Assembly (NCBI GenBank): GCA_903837255.1
Contig: CAILTZ010000764.1
Span: 1-17,278 of the forward strand
Direction of reading: 5' to 3'
DNA from: an uncultured Pirellula sp.
GTDB taxonomy: Bacteria > Planctomycetota > Planctomycetia > Pirellulales > Pirellulaceae
DNA: 17,278 bases
This document shows positions 1-7,628 of the stretch, one piece after another (position 1 is the first letter of the stretch; each line of letters opens with the position of its first letter). Under the pieces are notes generated by a model. That model worked only from the letters and a program-made list of their open reading frames with translations. It was not told where the DNA came from and did no database searches. A program made the position numbers and the translations under genes.

Positions 1-1
1 G

Positions 2-2011
2 CACCATCGCCGGCATGCGAAAGCGGCTAGCGCGCGACAACCACTTGTTCTCAGGATCCTTGGCCCGATTCTCCAAAGTCGATCGGCTCGTTTGACGATA
101 CGTGGAGCTCAGTAGCACGCTGCGCTGAAGCCGTTTGGTATCCCAGCCGTCTTGTCGGTACTCGACGGCCAGGTAATCCAGAAGTGGACCGTGGACCGGA
201 TACTCGCTTTGAACCCCAAAGTCCTCGGCGGTTTTGATCAGGCCTATTCCGAAGAAATGTTGCCAGATACGGTTGACCGCGACGCGCGATGTGAGCGGAT
301 GCTCGGGAGAGATCAGCCACTGTGCAAGGCCCAGCCGATTGCGAGGCGCCCCCTCGGGAAGCTTGGGCAAAAACGCGGGCGTATCGAACGCCACCTCATC
401 GCGGGGCTTGAGATATTCACCTCGCTCGAGCATCTGTGTTTTGCGTCCCTGCGCATCGCTCATGATCATTGGACGCGGGATCTGGTCGGCCCGATAAGCG
501 TTCAATTCATTGCGCACACCTTGCTGAGCAGCTAAAGGTGGGATCTTGCTCGACAGATTGCCAAGCACCTTTTCGTCGAAGTGTTTGCGCAGCGACGGCT
601 CGAGGTTCTTCTTCTCCTCTTCACTACGCTCCCCTTCGGCTTTGCCTAAGACAGCCGCTAGGGCTTCGGGCAACCCTGAAGTGCTCGGCGTGACATTCAG
701 TCGCCAACCGTTGTAGGATGCATCGATCAGGGGCTGAGCTTCTTTTTGAAGCCCCGCGATTCGGGCTTCAAACTCCTCGATCCGCTTTTTGTTTTCTTCG
801 GTGGGGAGTTCGAGCAAGGGAGGTGCGACGCGAATGCGGCTCGAGAAGTACTGTGGAACACCGCTTTCTGGAACCCGATTGAATGCATCCATGAGCGAGT
901 AATAGTCTCGCATCGTGATCGGATCGTACTTGTGATCGTGGCACTGAGCACAGGCCATCGTCAGCCCCAGCCAAGTCGTGGCCGTCGTATCGATCCTGTC
1001 AAAGAGAATCACAAATCGCTGCTCCTCGGCAATCGCACCACCCTCGCCGTTGAGCAAGTGATTGCGGTTAAATCCACTGGCGATCTTTTGGTCGACGGTT
1101 GCATCAGGGAGCAAATCACCTGCCAGTTGCCAAAGAGTGAATTGGTCGAAAGGCATGTTTTCATTCAGGGCCCGAACGACCCAATCCCGCCAGAGCCACT
1201 GCCAGGTATCACCGTCTTGCTGAAAGCCATTGCTGTCGGCATAGCGAGCCGTATCTAGCCAGGAAAGGGACATCCGCTCGCCGTAGGCCGGATCGGCAAG
1301 GAGCTGATCGACCAGGCGCTCGTAAGCCATGGGGTCTGTGTCGTTGGCAAAACGATCAACGGCTTGGGGTTCGGGTGGCAGGCCGACGAGGTCTGCATAC
1401 AACCGCTTGATGAGCGTCCGACGGTCGGCCGGCTCGCTGGGCACGAGCCCCTGCTGCTGATGGCCTTGTGCGATAAACGCGTCGAGCGGTTCTTTGGCCC
1501 AACCGACCAGTGGTTGCGGAGCCTCTGACGCGATGCTTGGTACCGAGGGCCTGCTGGGTGCCTCAAACGACCAATGCTTGCTGTATGGAGCACCTGCGGC
1601 TATCCAGCGCTTGAGCAAATCTTTTTGCGTGTCGCTCAAGCGTCGATTGGATTTCGGCGGAGGCATCAGCGTATCTGCGTCCGTCGAGTCGATGCGGGCG
1701 ATCAGCTCGCTTGCGCCCAGATCCCCTGGTGCGATCGCATGGCCTTCGATCGCCGCGTCGCGCTGATCGAGCCTCAGATCGGCTTGGCGTTTGTTGGGGT
1801 CTTGGCCGTGGCAGTAAAAGCAATTCTCCGAGAGGATCGGACGGATATCCCGATTGAAGTCGATCTCAGGAGTGGCTTGCGTAGTGGGTGCTTGCGCAGG
1901 GGTGTCTTGGGCTCGGAGATTCGTCTCGGTGAGAATAGGCTCGGTGCTCAGGACTGCTAGCAAAGCCGCACACAGGATCGCCAGAGGACGTTTTGGTGGG
2001 ATGGTCTGCAT
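2..2011 (-). CDS. PSCyt1/DUF1549/DUF1553 secreted protein, 3' end cut by window edge
   Basis: The frame is open without a stop from the ATG at 2011 to the left edge, giving 670 residues of a longer protein. The N-terminus reads as a signal peptide: K7/R8, a hydrophobic stretch at about residues 9-22, and a possible cleavage near LRA-QD at about residue 35. A PSCyt1-like region follows with a haem-type motif C64-F-Y-C67-H68. DUF1549 runs from about residue 171 and ends in a second motif, C354-A-Q-C357-H358 followed by DHKYDPI, the usual ending of that domain. DUF1553 begins near residue 550 (NRLGLAQWL, then NRIWQHFFG) and is cut off. This architecture is greatly expanded in planctomycetes and is often paired with a DUF1501 gene, which would lie outside the window. 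Its biochemical role is not established; a periplasmic redox or polysaccharide-related role is usually guessed. It is divergent from the next gene. Family assignment is firm, function is not. Confidence 0.93.
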   Translation of the reverse strand, partial: MQTIPPKRPLAILCAALLAVLSTEPILTETNLRAQDTPAQAPTTQATPEIDFNRDIRPILSENCFYCHGQDPNKRQADLRLDQRDAAIEGHAIAPGDLGASELIARIDSTDADTLMPPPKSNRRLSDTQKDLLKRWIAAGAPYSKHWSFEAPSRPSVPSIASEAPQPLVGWAKEPLDAFIAQGHQQQGLVPSEPADRRTLIKRLYADLVGLPPEPQAVDRFANDTDPMAYERLVDQLLADPAYGERMSLSWLDTARYADSNGFQQDGDTWQWLWRDWVVRALNENMPFDQFTLWQLAGDLLPDATVDQKIASGFNRNHLLNGEGGAIAEEQRFVILFDRIDTTATTWLGLTMACAQCHDHKYDPITMRDYYSLMDAFNRVPESGVPQYFSSRIRVAPPLLELPTEENKKRIEEFEARIAGLQKEAQPLIDASYNGWRLNVTPSTSGLPEALAAVLGKAEGERSEEEKKNLEPSLRKHFDEKVLGNLSSKIPPLAAQQGVRNELNAYRADQIPRPMIMSDAQGRKTQMLERGEYLKPRDEVAFDTPAFLPKLPEGAPRNRLGLAQWLISPEHPLTSRVAVNRIWQHFFGIGLIKTAEDFGVQSEYPVHGPLLDYLAVEYRQDGWDTKRLQRSVLLSSTYRQTSRSTLENRAKDPENKWLSRASRFRMPAMV

Positions 2012-2029
2012 AGGAGCAACGATTCAGGG

Positions 2030-2067
2030 GGCTAGCGGAAGGGATCTTTTGCAAGACCCACTACCGG
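2030..2067. repeat. Intergenic hairpin repeat, copy A
   Basis: This lies 18 bases upstream of the PSCyt gene start, in the divergent intergenic region. It contains an imperfect hairpin: GGGATCTT, loop TTGC, AAGACCC, with one bulged A. The stretch is nearly the same as copy B at 8891-8925. From GGGATCTTT onward the two copies differ by three substitutions and one gap over about 26 columns, and both begin GGCTAG. The rest of the 2012-2277 gap shows no gene and no convincing promoter. Confidence 0.5.
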
Positions 2068-2277
2068 ATTGTTGGATTTCTTGGGTTTCATTATGGCTGG
2101 CGAGCCAAGTGGGGGCAATTGCTTCCGGGTGGGATAATCGGCAATCCCGTCAAGGTTTTACTCATTGGACTATCCGGTAAAGCTTTGAAACGCTGGACTG
2201 GGCTTAGGGGCCGGTCGATCTTCCAAGCGTGCCGCAGGTAAATCCCTTGTTCCTCGTTTATTCTGGAGCGCTGTACC

Positions 2278-3216
2278 GTGCCGCGGTTGTCGCTGATCGT
2301 TCCATTTCAATGCGATTCCCAGGCATTGGAAAACACGTTGGTCTCGGTTCTGGAAGTCCGTACTTCAGACCACGAATTGCTCATCGTTCATCGGGGTGAG
2401 TATCAAGACCCGTATGGACTTGGGGGTGACGAAGCGAGCGTCGTCGAGACGTCCTCGTCGGCCTCTCTTGCCCAGCAACTCAACGCCGCGGTCCAGAAAG
2501 CCACGGGGGATGTTGTCCAAGTCGTCTTGCCAGGGACCGTCTTAGAATCCGATTGGTGCGATGACGCATTGGCGGCGTTCGACGAACTGGATGTCGACAT
2601 GATCGCCCTTGGTGTCACCACATCGACTTCGAGCGATGTGCAGTATGGATATGATTCCGACGCAATGCCCCAGCGTCGATTCTCGACCGAGGCATCGAAG
2701 ATCGCCGGCCCGTTGCTTGCAGGCACGATGGTCCGTCGCAGCGCGATCCGCTGCCTGGGTGGATGGAACACCAGGATCCCAAGCGATCTGATCGATTTTG
2801 AAATGAGCTTGATGGCCAAGGTCCTCGATTTGCAAGTCGGGGTGGTCGAAGGTGGCTTGGTCCGTTGCCAAGAGCCCCGGCCGATGGTTCTCTCCCATTA
2901 CGAACTCGGCCGATCGATCGGTCAACTCGCATGCGCGTTTAGCGAAGTTCCCGATTCAGCGATTGTTGTCGAACCGCTCGTCAGGCGGCTTGGGCATCTG
3001 GCCAGCGGCTTGGTGAATCCCAAGCTTGCTGCTGAGCGCCTGGGATGGGTCTTGGGGGTTCGAGATCGCAGTTGGGCAGAACCTATCGCTGGTAGGATTG
3101 CAGCTACGAAAAAAGCCTTGGCAGATCGGCAGGCGGCTTGGGAAAATCAACCCGCAGTTCTACCCAATTCGGGGTTCCCGCGATCGGATCGGGATTCTGT
3201 CCGCAAGGCAGCCTAA
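2278..3216 (+). CDS. Glycosyltransferase family 2-like protein, probably degenerate
   Basis: The 312-residue product starts PRLSLIVPFQ, the first beta strand of a GT-A (family 2) fold. It continues with a central GG-W-N motif (CLGGWNTRIPSDLIDFEMSL, about residues 159-178) like the acceptor-side region of these enzymes. The GTG start at 2278 is preceded by GGAG at 2265-2268, and the fold begins immediately after it, so no earlier start is needed. Oddly, the position where a DxD metal/nucleotide-binding motif is expected reads VVQVVLPGTVLESDW, and no clear DDGS is seen. The protein may therefore be an inactive or divergent relative. There is no membrane segment. It is followed by argC after 161 bp on the same strand. 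The substrate cannot be predicted. Confidence 0.72.
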   Translation: MPRLSLIVPFQCDSQALENTLVSVLEVRTSDHELLIVHRGEYQDPYGLGGDEASVVETSSSASLAQQLNAAVQKATGDVVQVVLPGTVLESDWCDDALAAFDELDVDMIALGVTTSTSSDVQYGYDSDAMPQRRFSTEASKIAGPLLAGTMVRRSAIRCLGGWNTRIPSDLIDFEMSLMAKVLDLQVGVVEGGLVRCQEPRPMVLSHYELGRSIGQLACAFSEVPDSAIVVEPLVRRLGHLASGLVNPKLAAERLGWVLGVRDRSWAEPIAGRIAATKKALADRQAAWENQPAVLPNSGFPRSDRDSVRKAA

Positions 3217-3317
3217 CGGCACCCCTTTGGAATTCGCCAACCCGAATCTGGCCAATCTGGGGGGCTTAGGATATCATCACTCGGGGAACCGACTCGGGTA
3301 TCACAGATCGATGGTCT

Positions 3318-3343
3318 CGCGTCGAGTTTAGCCGCGTCGAGTT
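3318..3343. repeat. Direct repeat, 15-bp period, in the argC leader
   Basis: CGCGTCGAGTT occurs at 3318-3328 and again at 3333-3343, exactly 15 bases apart, in the non-coding stretch before argC. It is small and could be chance, but three other 15-bp-period duplications occur in this window. Confidence 0.45.
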
Positions 3344-3377
3344 CAATTCGGTACAACTGAACTTTGGATCATCATCA

Positions 3378-4400
3378 ATGACTACACGCAAGGTACGCGT
3401 CGGGATCGTCGGCGCTTCGGGATACACTGCACTCGAGGCGATCGAGTGGCTGATCGATCATCCGCATGTCCAGATCGTGGCAGCTACGAGTCGCCAGGCC
3501 GACGGGAGCATGCTTGCTGACATGCATCCATCGCTGCTGCGACGCATTCGACTGCCGGTCGAGGACTTGAATTCCAAACAGATTGCGGAGCGCTGCGATG
3601 TGGCGATGACGTGCCTGCCGCATGGAGCTTCGGCCCACATCATCATGGAGCTTCTTGCCGCTGGATGCCGCGTGATCGATCTTTCGGCAGACTACCGATT
3701 GAGCACACCGGAGCTGTACCAAAAGTGGTACGGAGAAGCCCACCCGGACCCGAGCCGCTTGGGCTCGACCCCTTACGGATTGCCTGAACTCTTTGCCGAC
3801 CAGTTGGCCGATGCCTCATTGGTTGCCAACCCAGGTTGCTATCCAACCTCGGCGATCCTGCCCCTGTCGCCACTGCTCAAAGAGGGTTTGATTTCGCCCA
3901 AGGACATTGTCGTCGATAGCAAATCGGGGGTCAGCGGCGCGGGTCGCACACCCAAGCTCGGGAATCTCTACTGCGAAGTCAACGAATCGATCAGTGCTTA
4001 TTCGGTTGGCAACCATCGGCACCAACCCGAGATCGTCGACATTGTGCATCGCTTCAGCGGCGTAGAGCCCGAGGTGATCTTCACGCCACACTTAACTCCG
4101 ATGGAGCGAGGGATTCTTTCGACGATCTACGTCCATGCGTCCCCAGGGGTAACGGCCAATCAAATCCGCGAATGTTTAAGTGGGTACTATCCGGCAGACG
4201 GGTTCGTTCGAGTTGTATCGCATCTGCCTGCAACAAAGTATGTTGCAAGGACCAATTATGTCGACATCGCCGTCCGAGAGAACGGGCCTCGGATCATCCT
4301 CCTGAGCGCCATCGACAACTTGGTCAAAGGTGCCAGCGGGGCGGCCGTGCAGAACCTCAATCACATGTTTGGTTTCGAGCCAACGACAGGTTTAAAGTGA
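3378..4400 (+). CDS. argC: N-acetyl-gamma-glutamyl-phosphate reductase (ArgC)
   Basis: This cytoplasmic enzyme of arginine biosynthesis uses NADPH to reduce N-acetyl-glutamyl-5-phosphate to the semialdehyde (third step). The 340-residue length fits the family. The N-terminal Rossmann motif is VGIVGASGYTALE (residues 8-20). The catalytic cysteine is C154 in ANPGCYPTSAILPL, and the conserved NHRHQPEI segment follows. The ATG at 3378 directly precedes the Rossmann strand, and no strong Shine-Dalgarno is visible. The next gene begins 6 bases after its stop, so the two are probably co-transcribed. No other arg gene is in the window, so the pathway genes are scattered in this organism. Confidence 0.97.
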   Translation: MTTRKVRVGIVGASGYTALEAIEWLIDHPHVQIVAATSRQADGSMLADMHPSLLRRIRLPVEDLNSKQIAERCDVAMTCLPHGASAHIIMELLAAGCRVIDLSADYRLSTPELYQKWYGEAHPDPSRLGSTPYGLPELFADQLADASLVANPGCYPTSAILPLSPLLKEGLISPKDIVVDSKSGVSGAGRTPKLGNLYCEVNESISAYSVGNHRHQPEIVDIVHRFSGVEPEVIFTPHLTPMERGILSTIYVHASPGVTANQIRECLSGYYPADGFVRVVSHLPATKYVARTNYVDIAVRENGPRIILLSAIDNLVKGASGAAVQNLNHMFGFEPTTGLK

Positions 4401-4406
4401 CCGAGA

Positions 4407-5330
4407 GTGACTGAGCAGGACCATCGCGGACGACTTGCAACACTAGCGATAGGTTTACTGGTCGTTGGGTCGATAGGTCCAGCCCTTGGTAGCATCTACG
4501 GATATCGGCAACCCGTACTCCATGCCCTCCTGGACTCGATCTACGCTCTGTGCATGGACGCTGGGATGATCTGGGCGGCGATGCAAGGCTCGGGCCGAAT
4601 GCGCCAGACGCTATCGGGCCTAGGCTTTGTATCGGTGTTGGCTGTCGTCGGAATCGTCGTTTCGCAGTATCCGTATGGCATCCGCCCTGAAGTCCTACTG
4701 GAAATCGATTTGCCCGCAACCTTTCTGGATTTGATGAGCATGGTTTCATTGCTGAAAATGGCAAGCCTGTTAACGGGTATCGAGATCATCGACCGCGTCG
4801 ATCAAGGCACTGCACCGAAGTCAGGCTGGACCATCGCTCGATGGATGTGGCTATTGATTGCCATCGCCGTCTTTGTGCAAACCTCGATGGTGCGAGCCCG
4901 CTGGTATTCGGAGTATACGTCCATCTTCCCTGGAGACCTCGCCACCCGTGGATTCAAGAGGTCCTATTCGCTTGCATCCGTCCCAAACGTGTTTGCCGTT
5001 TTCTTGATCACACAACTGAGTCAATCCGCCGTGTCGTTGCTTTTGGCGGGTTGGCTGTTTTCTGGCCGTCGTTGGCGATTGTGGCTGATTCCGGTCGTTG
5101 GATTGCTGGTTTACGCTGTGAAACTTCTTTGTGTGCATCTGGCTTTCAATGTTTTGGATTCAGGGGCTTTGCTCAATATCCTTCCTCTCATGAGCCTCGA
5201 TATGGCTCTAAACGAGACCTCCGGACTGCTGCCGGCTGCGGCTTGGTTGACCTCGCTTGGCCATATCGCCTTGGCCTGGTTGGTCGTGTGGGTGGGCTGC
5301 CGCTGGGACAACCGCCAGCTGCAACCCTAA
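4407..5330 (+). CDS. Multi-pass membrane protein of unknown function
   Basis: I do not recognise this 307-residue protein. It is strongly hydrophobic, with about eight candidate transmembrane segments near residues 10-31, 41-59, 70-86, 103-122, 143-160, 195-218, 225-247 and 283-302. A polar stretch rich in Arg and Tyr at about 160-185 (ARWYSEYTSIFPGD) separates the two halves. No transporter, enzyme or cofactor motif stands out. The GTG at 4407 lies 6 bases after the argC stop, and GTG at 4397 would hit a stop at once, so 4407 is the likely start. The tight spacing suggests co-transcription with argC but gives no functional clue. Confidence 0.82.
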   Translation: MTEQDHRGRLATLAIGLLVVGSIGPALGSIYGYRQPVLHALLDSIYALCMDAGMIWAAMQGSGRMRQTLSGLGFVSVLAVVGIVVSQYPYGIRPEVLLEIDLPATFLDLMSMVSLLKMASLLTGIEIIDRVDQGTAPKSGWTIARWMWLLIAIAVFVQTSMVRARWYSEYTSIFPGDLATRGFKRSYSLASVPNVFAVFLITQLSQSAVSLLLAGWLFSGRRWRLWLIPVVGLLVYAVKLLCVHLAFNVLDSGALLNILPLMSLDMALNETSGLLPAAAWLTSLGHIALAWLVVWVGCRWDNRQLQP

Positions 5331-5362
5331 TTCTCTCGCAACCTCTTGCATGGCAAGGGCTT

Positions 5363-5381
5363 GTGGCATTTTCTTTGCCAC
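5363..5381 (+). terminator. Inverted repeat after the membrane protein gene
   Basis: GTGGCA, a seven-base loop (TTTTCTT) and TGCCAC form a 6-bp hairpin 32 bases after the stop codon at 5330. No T-tract follows the 3' arm, so it is not a classical intrinsic terminator. It may be an RNA-end stabiliser or chance. Confidence 0.25.
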
Positions 5382-5464
5382 CTGCCAGGTTTCAAAAGCC
5401 TTGGCGAACACTGTTTCTTACCAGAAATTAACCGATTCGTTTCGGCGAACTCTCCGAGAACACC

Positions 5465-5494
5465 TTGTCAGCCTGTATTAATTCGGTAGATACT
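5465..5494 (+). promoter_or_regulatory. Candidate sigma-70-like promoter for the E1-E2 genes
   Basis: TTGTCA (5465-5470) matches five of six bases of the -35 consensus. GATACT (5489-5494), 18 bases further on, matches four of six of the -10. The site lies about 150 bases before the E1 start, so a long 5' leader would result. This is a weak match and no start-site data are available. Confidence 0.25.
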
Positions 5495-5497
5495 TTA

Positions 5498-5516
5498 AGG
5501 TGTCGAAAAGACACCT
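5498..5516 (+). promoter_or_regulatory. Perfect 7-bp hairpin in the E1-E2 leader
   Basis: AGGTGTC, loop GAAAA, GACACCT form a perfect 7-bp stem just downstream of the candidate promoter, where the RNA 5' end would fall. It could be an mRNA-stabilising 5' hairpin or an operator for a dimeric regulator. Confidence 0.35.
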
Positions 5517-5537
5517 CGAAGCCATGTAAAGGGAACG

Positions 5538-5558
5538 AAAACCCTATTGGGCGTTTTT
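5538..5558 (+). terminator. Terminator-like or attenuator-like hairpin in the E1-E2 leader
   Basis: AAAACCC, loop TATT, GGG, then CG and TTTTT: a short stem with a 2-base bulge whose 3' arm is the T run. It could act as a weak intrinsic terminator in the leader, as an attenuator would. The stem has only three G-C pairs, so this is a low-confidence call. Confidence 0.2.
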
Positions 5559-5632
5559 GCCTAGCTTTATCGGCTTTGCCAAGCCAGCAAAAAGCACGGG
5601 GCTTCGAAACCAAAATCCGAAAACACTAGCAC

Positions 5633-5638
5633 AAGGGG
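5633..5638 (+). promoter_or_regulatory. Shine-Dalgarno that fixes the E1 start
   Basis: AAGGGG ends 8 bases before the ATG at 5647. This favours 5647 over the in-frame TTG at 5557, which would add 30 residues unlike an E1 N-terminus. Confidence 0.6.
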
Positions 5639-5646
5639 TTGGACGG

Positions 5647-7623
5647 ATGAGCAAGGAAAGTTCGCAAGCGACTTACAACAAGTTGGAGCTTCTGAAGCTG
5701 ATGTACCTAAGCCGCGAGGGGGACCGGCGCGAAGGGGTGCTTTTGCGGCAGGGCAAAGGTTGGTTCCAGGTCGCCGGCATGGGGCACGAGAGCTTGGCCG
5801 TCATCGCCATGCAACTCAAGCAGGACGACTATCTGTTCCCCTACTACCGCGACCGCGCGATGATGTTGGCCAAAGGGATGACCAACGGCGAGCTGGCTCG
5901 GGCGTACTTTGCCAAGCGGCATACCTCTAGCGGAGGTCGTCAGATGCCAGGCCATCCGAGTTCGCGCGAGAAGAACATTTGGAGTGTCCCGACTCCGACG
6001 GCCAGCAACCTGCTACCGGCCTGCGGGGCTGCTTGGGGAATGCAGATGCAAGGCACCTCGGGAGTCGTGGTTGCCACGACTGGGGATGCCGCCAGTCGCC
6101 AAGGTGAGTTCTATGAAGCCGTTGCGTTTGCGACCGAGCGCAAGTTGCCGGTGGTCTTCATCGTCGAAGACAACCGATACGGCATCAGCACCAACACCGA
6201 CAAGTTCAATCCGTTCAAGTTAGGGATCTTTAGCAAACAGATTGGGTTGGTGCATGTCGATGGCCGGCATCCGGACAACGTTTGGGTTTCGGCCTGCGAG
6301 GCGATCGATCGGGCGCGCGATGGCTATGGCCCATCGGTATTGGTATGCGAAGTCGACCGGCTCTGCAGCCACACCAGCAGCGACGACCATCGGGTCTATC
6401 GGCCACCGGCCGAGATCTCCGAGATGATGGAGCGAGACCCGATCAACACCGTCGCCGAGGAGTTGATCGAAGCGGGCGAGCTGAGCTGGCATGCCTGGGA
6501 AGAAATTCGTCATCAGATCGATCAACAGGTCGACGAGGAGTACCGCTTAGCGGAGCTTGAACCGGATCCGAAGGCCGACGAACTGATGGACGAACTCTTT
6601 GGGCCCGAGCCTACAGCGGCCGTGCCACCCATCGAGGCCGGTCGCAAGTGGCGGATGGTCGATGCGGTCAACGAGGTGTTTCGAGAGGGGCTCAAGCAAG
6701 ACCGTCGCTACGTCTTTTTCGGCGAAGACATCGAGGATCCCAAGGGCGGGGTGTTTCGTTTGACGGCTGGTCTATCGACTCAATTTCCCGATCGAGTCTA
6801 CAACTCGCCACTTGCCGAAGCCACGATCGCAGGGGTGGCCGTCGGGCTGGCTTGCTATGGCATGCTACCGGTTTTCGAGCTTCAGTTCGTCGATTTCTCA
6901 GGGCCAGCTTGGTCGCAGATCACTCAGAACATGTCGACGATCCGCTGGCGAACGTTTGGTCAGTGGAAATGCCCAGTGGTGATCTACTCGCCGTATGGAG
7001 CTTATCTGCCCGGTGGTTCGATCTGGCACAGCCAGGCCAATGAAGCAAGCTTTGCCCATATCCCTGGCCTACGGGTTGTCGTGCCCAGCACGCCTGAGGA
7101 TGCAGCCGGCTTGATGTGGACGTCGATGCAAAGCGAAGATCCGACGATTTATCTAATACCCAAGCACTTGTTCCGTCAGCAGATGGATGTACCGGCAAAG
7201 ATCGAGCCAACTCCGTTTGGCAAGGCCCGCTTGAGACGACCCGGGCGGGACGTCACACTCGTGTCCTGGGGCAACTGCATCGAGCAATCGATGGAAGCAG
7301 CTAGTAAACTCGATGGCCAAGTCTCCGTCGAGGTCATCGACCTGCGATCGATCATTCCGTGGGACTTTCCTGCCATCGCCAAATCGCTTGAAAAGACTGG
7401 GCGATTGGTGGTCGTCCAGGAAGACGCCCAGTCGTGCAGTGTCGGCCAGATGATCATCGCCAAGATCACTTCCACTTCCGAGACATTCTCCACACTGCTG
7501 AGTCCACCTCAGCTTGTTTCTCGCGGCGATGTGCATATCGGTTATAACCCGGTCTACGAATACGCCGCTCTTCCCGACACACAGCGCGTCGTCTCGGCCA
7601 TTCGCAAGACCATGGAGGATTGA
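5647..7623 (+). CDS. Fused E1 alpha/beta subunit of a 2-oxo acid dehydrogenase complex
   Basis: This thiamine-diphosphate E1 component decarboxylates a 2-oxo acid and acylates the E2 lipoyl arm. At 658 residues it carries E1-alpha (about 1-325) and E1-beta (about 335-658) in one chain. In the alpha half GHESLA, FPYYRDRAMML and SREKNIWSVPTPTA are recognisable. The ThDP/Mg motif reads G146-D147-A148, 27 residues, then N176 (VEDNRYGIST); canonical enzymes have GDG. The beta half has FGEDIEDPKGGVF, YNSPLAEATIAGVAVG, PGLRVVVPSTPEDAAGL and the C-terminal VHIGYNPVYEYAALPD. The fold resembles branched-chain and acetoin-type E1s more than the homodimeric AceE. Substrate (branched-chain oxo acid or pyruvate) cannot be settled from sequence. 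Its stop is 5 bases before the E2 ATG, so the two are one operon. Confidence 0.93.
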   Translation: MSKESSQATYNKLELLKLMYLSREGDRREGVLLRQGKGWFQVAGMGHESLAVIAMQLKQDDYLFPYYRDRAMMLAKGMTNGELARAYFAKRHTSSGGRQMPGHPSSREKNIWSVPTPTASNLLPACGAAWGMQMQGTSGVVVATTGDAASRQGEFYEAVAFATERKLPVVFIVEDNRYGISTNTDKFNPFKLGIFSKQIGLVHVDGRHPDNVWVSACEAIDRARDGYGPSVLVCEVDRLCSHTSSDDHRVYRPPAEISEMMERDPINTVAEELIEAGELSWHAWEEIRHQIDQQVDEEYRLAELEPDPKADELMDELFGPEPTAAVPPIEAGRKWRMVDAVNEVFREGLKQDRRYVFFGEDIEDPKGGVFRLTAGLSTQFPDRVYNSPLAEATIAGVAVGLACYGMLPVFELQFVDFSGPAWSQITQNMSTIRWRTFGQWKCPVVIYSPYGAYLPGGSIWHSQANEASFAHIPGLRVVVPSTPEDAAGLMWTSMQSEDPTIYLIPKHLFRQQMDVPAKIEPTPFGKARLRRPGRDVTLVSWGNCIEQSMEAASKLDGQVSVEVIDLRSIIPWDFPAIAKSLEKTGRLVVVQEDAQSCSVGQMIIAKITSTSETFSTLLSPPQLVSRGDVHIGYNPVYEYAALPDTQRVVSAIRKTMED

Positions 7624-7628
7624 TTCAT

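Larger units (their letters stand above)
5331..5646. other. Long intergenic leader before the E1-E2 genes
   Basis: This 316-base gap has no convincing gene. Relatively AT-rich compared with its neighbours, it holds several short inverted repeats: GTGGCA/TGCCAC (5363-5381), AGGTGTC/GACACCT (5498-5516), AAAACCC/GGG plus a T run (5538-5558) and GGCTT/AAGCC (5572-5585). A weak sigma-70-like promoter precedes the second. The layout is compatible with a structured 5' leader for the E1-E2 message, but no known riboswitch class was recognised. Confidence 0.5.

Noticed and set aside
746..1258. Plus-strand open frame of 170 codons
   Set aside because: It lies wholly inside the minus-strand PSCyt/DUF1549 gene, whose frame shows clear family motifs; the reading has no recognisable domain.
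5557..5646. N-terminal extension of E1 from a TTG start
   Set aside because: It lacks a ribosome-binding site and overlaps leader hairpins; ATG 5647 has AAGGGG at good spacing.
6223..6236. 14-base match to the hairpin repeat inside the E1 gene
   Set aside because: It encodes conserved-looking E1 residues, lacks the second hairpin arm, and a 14-mer match is not surprising at this window size.
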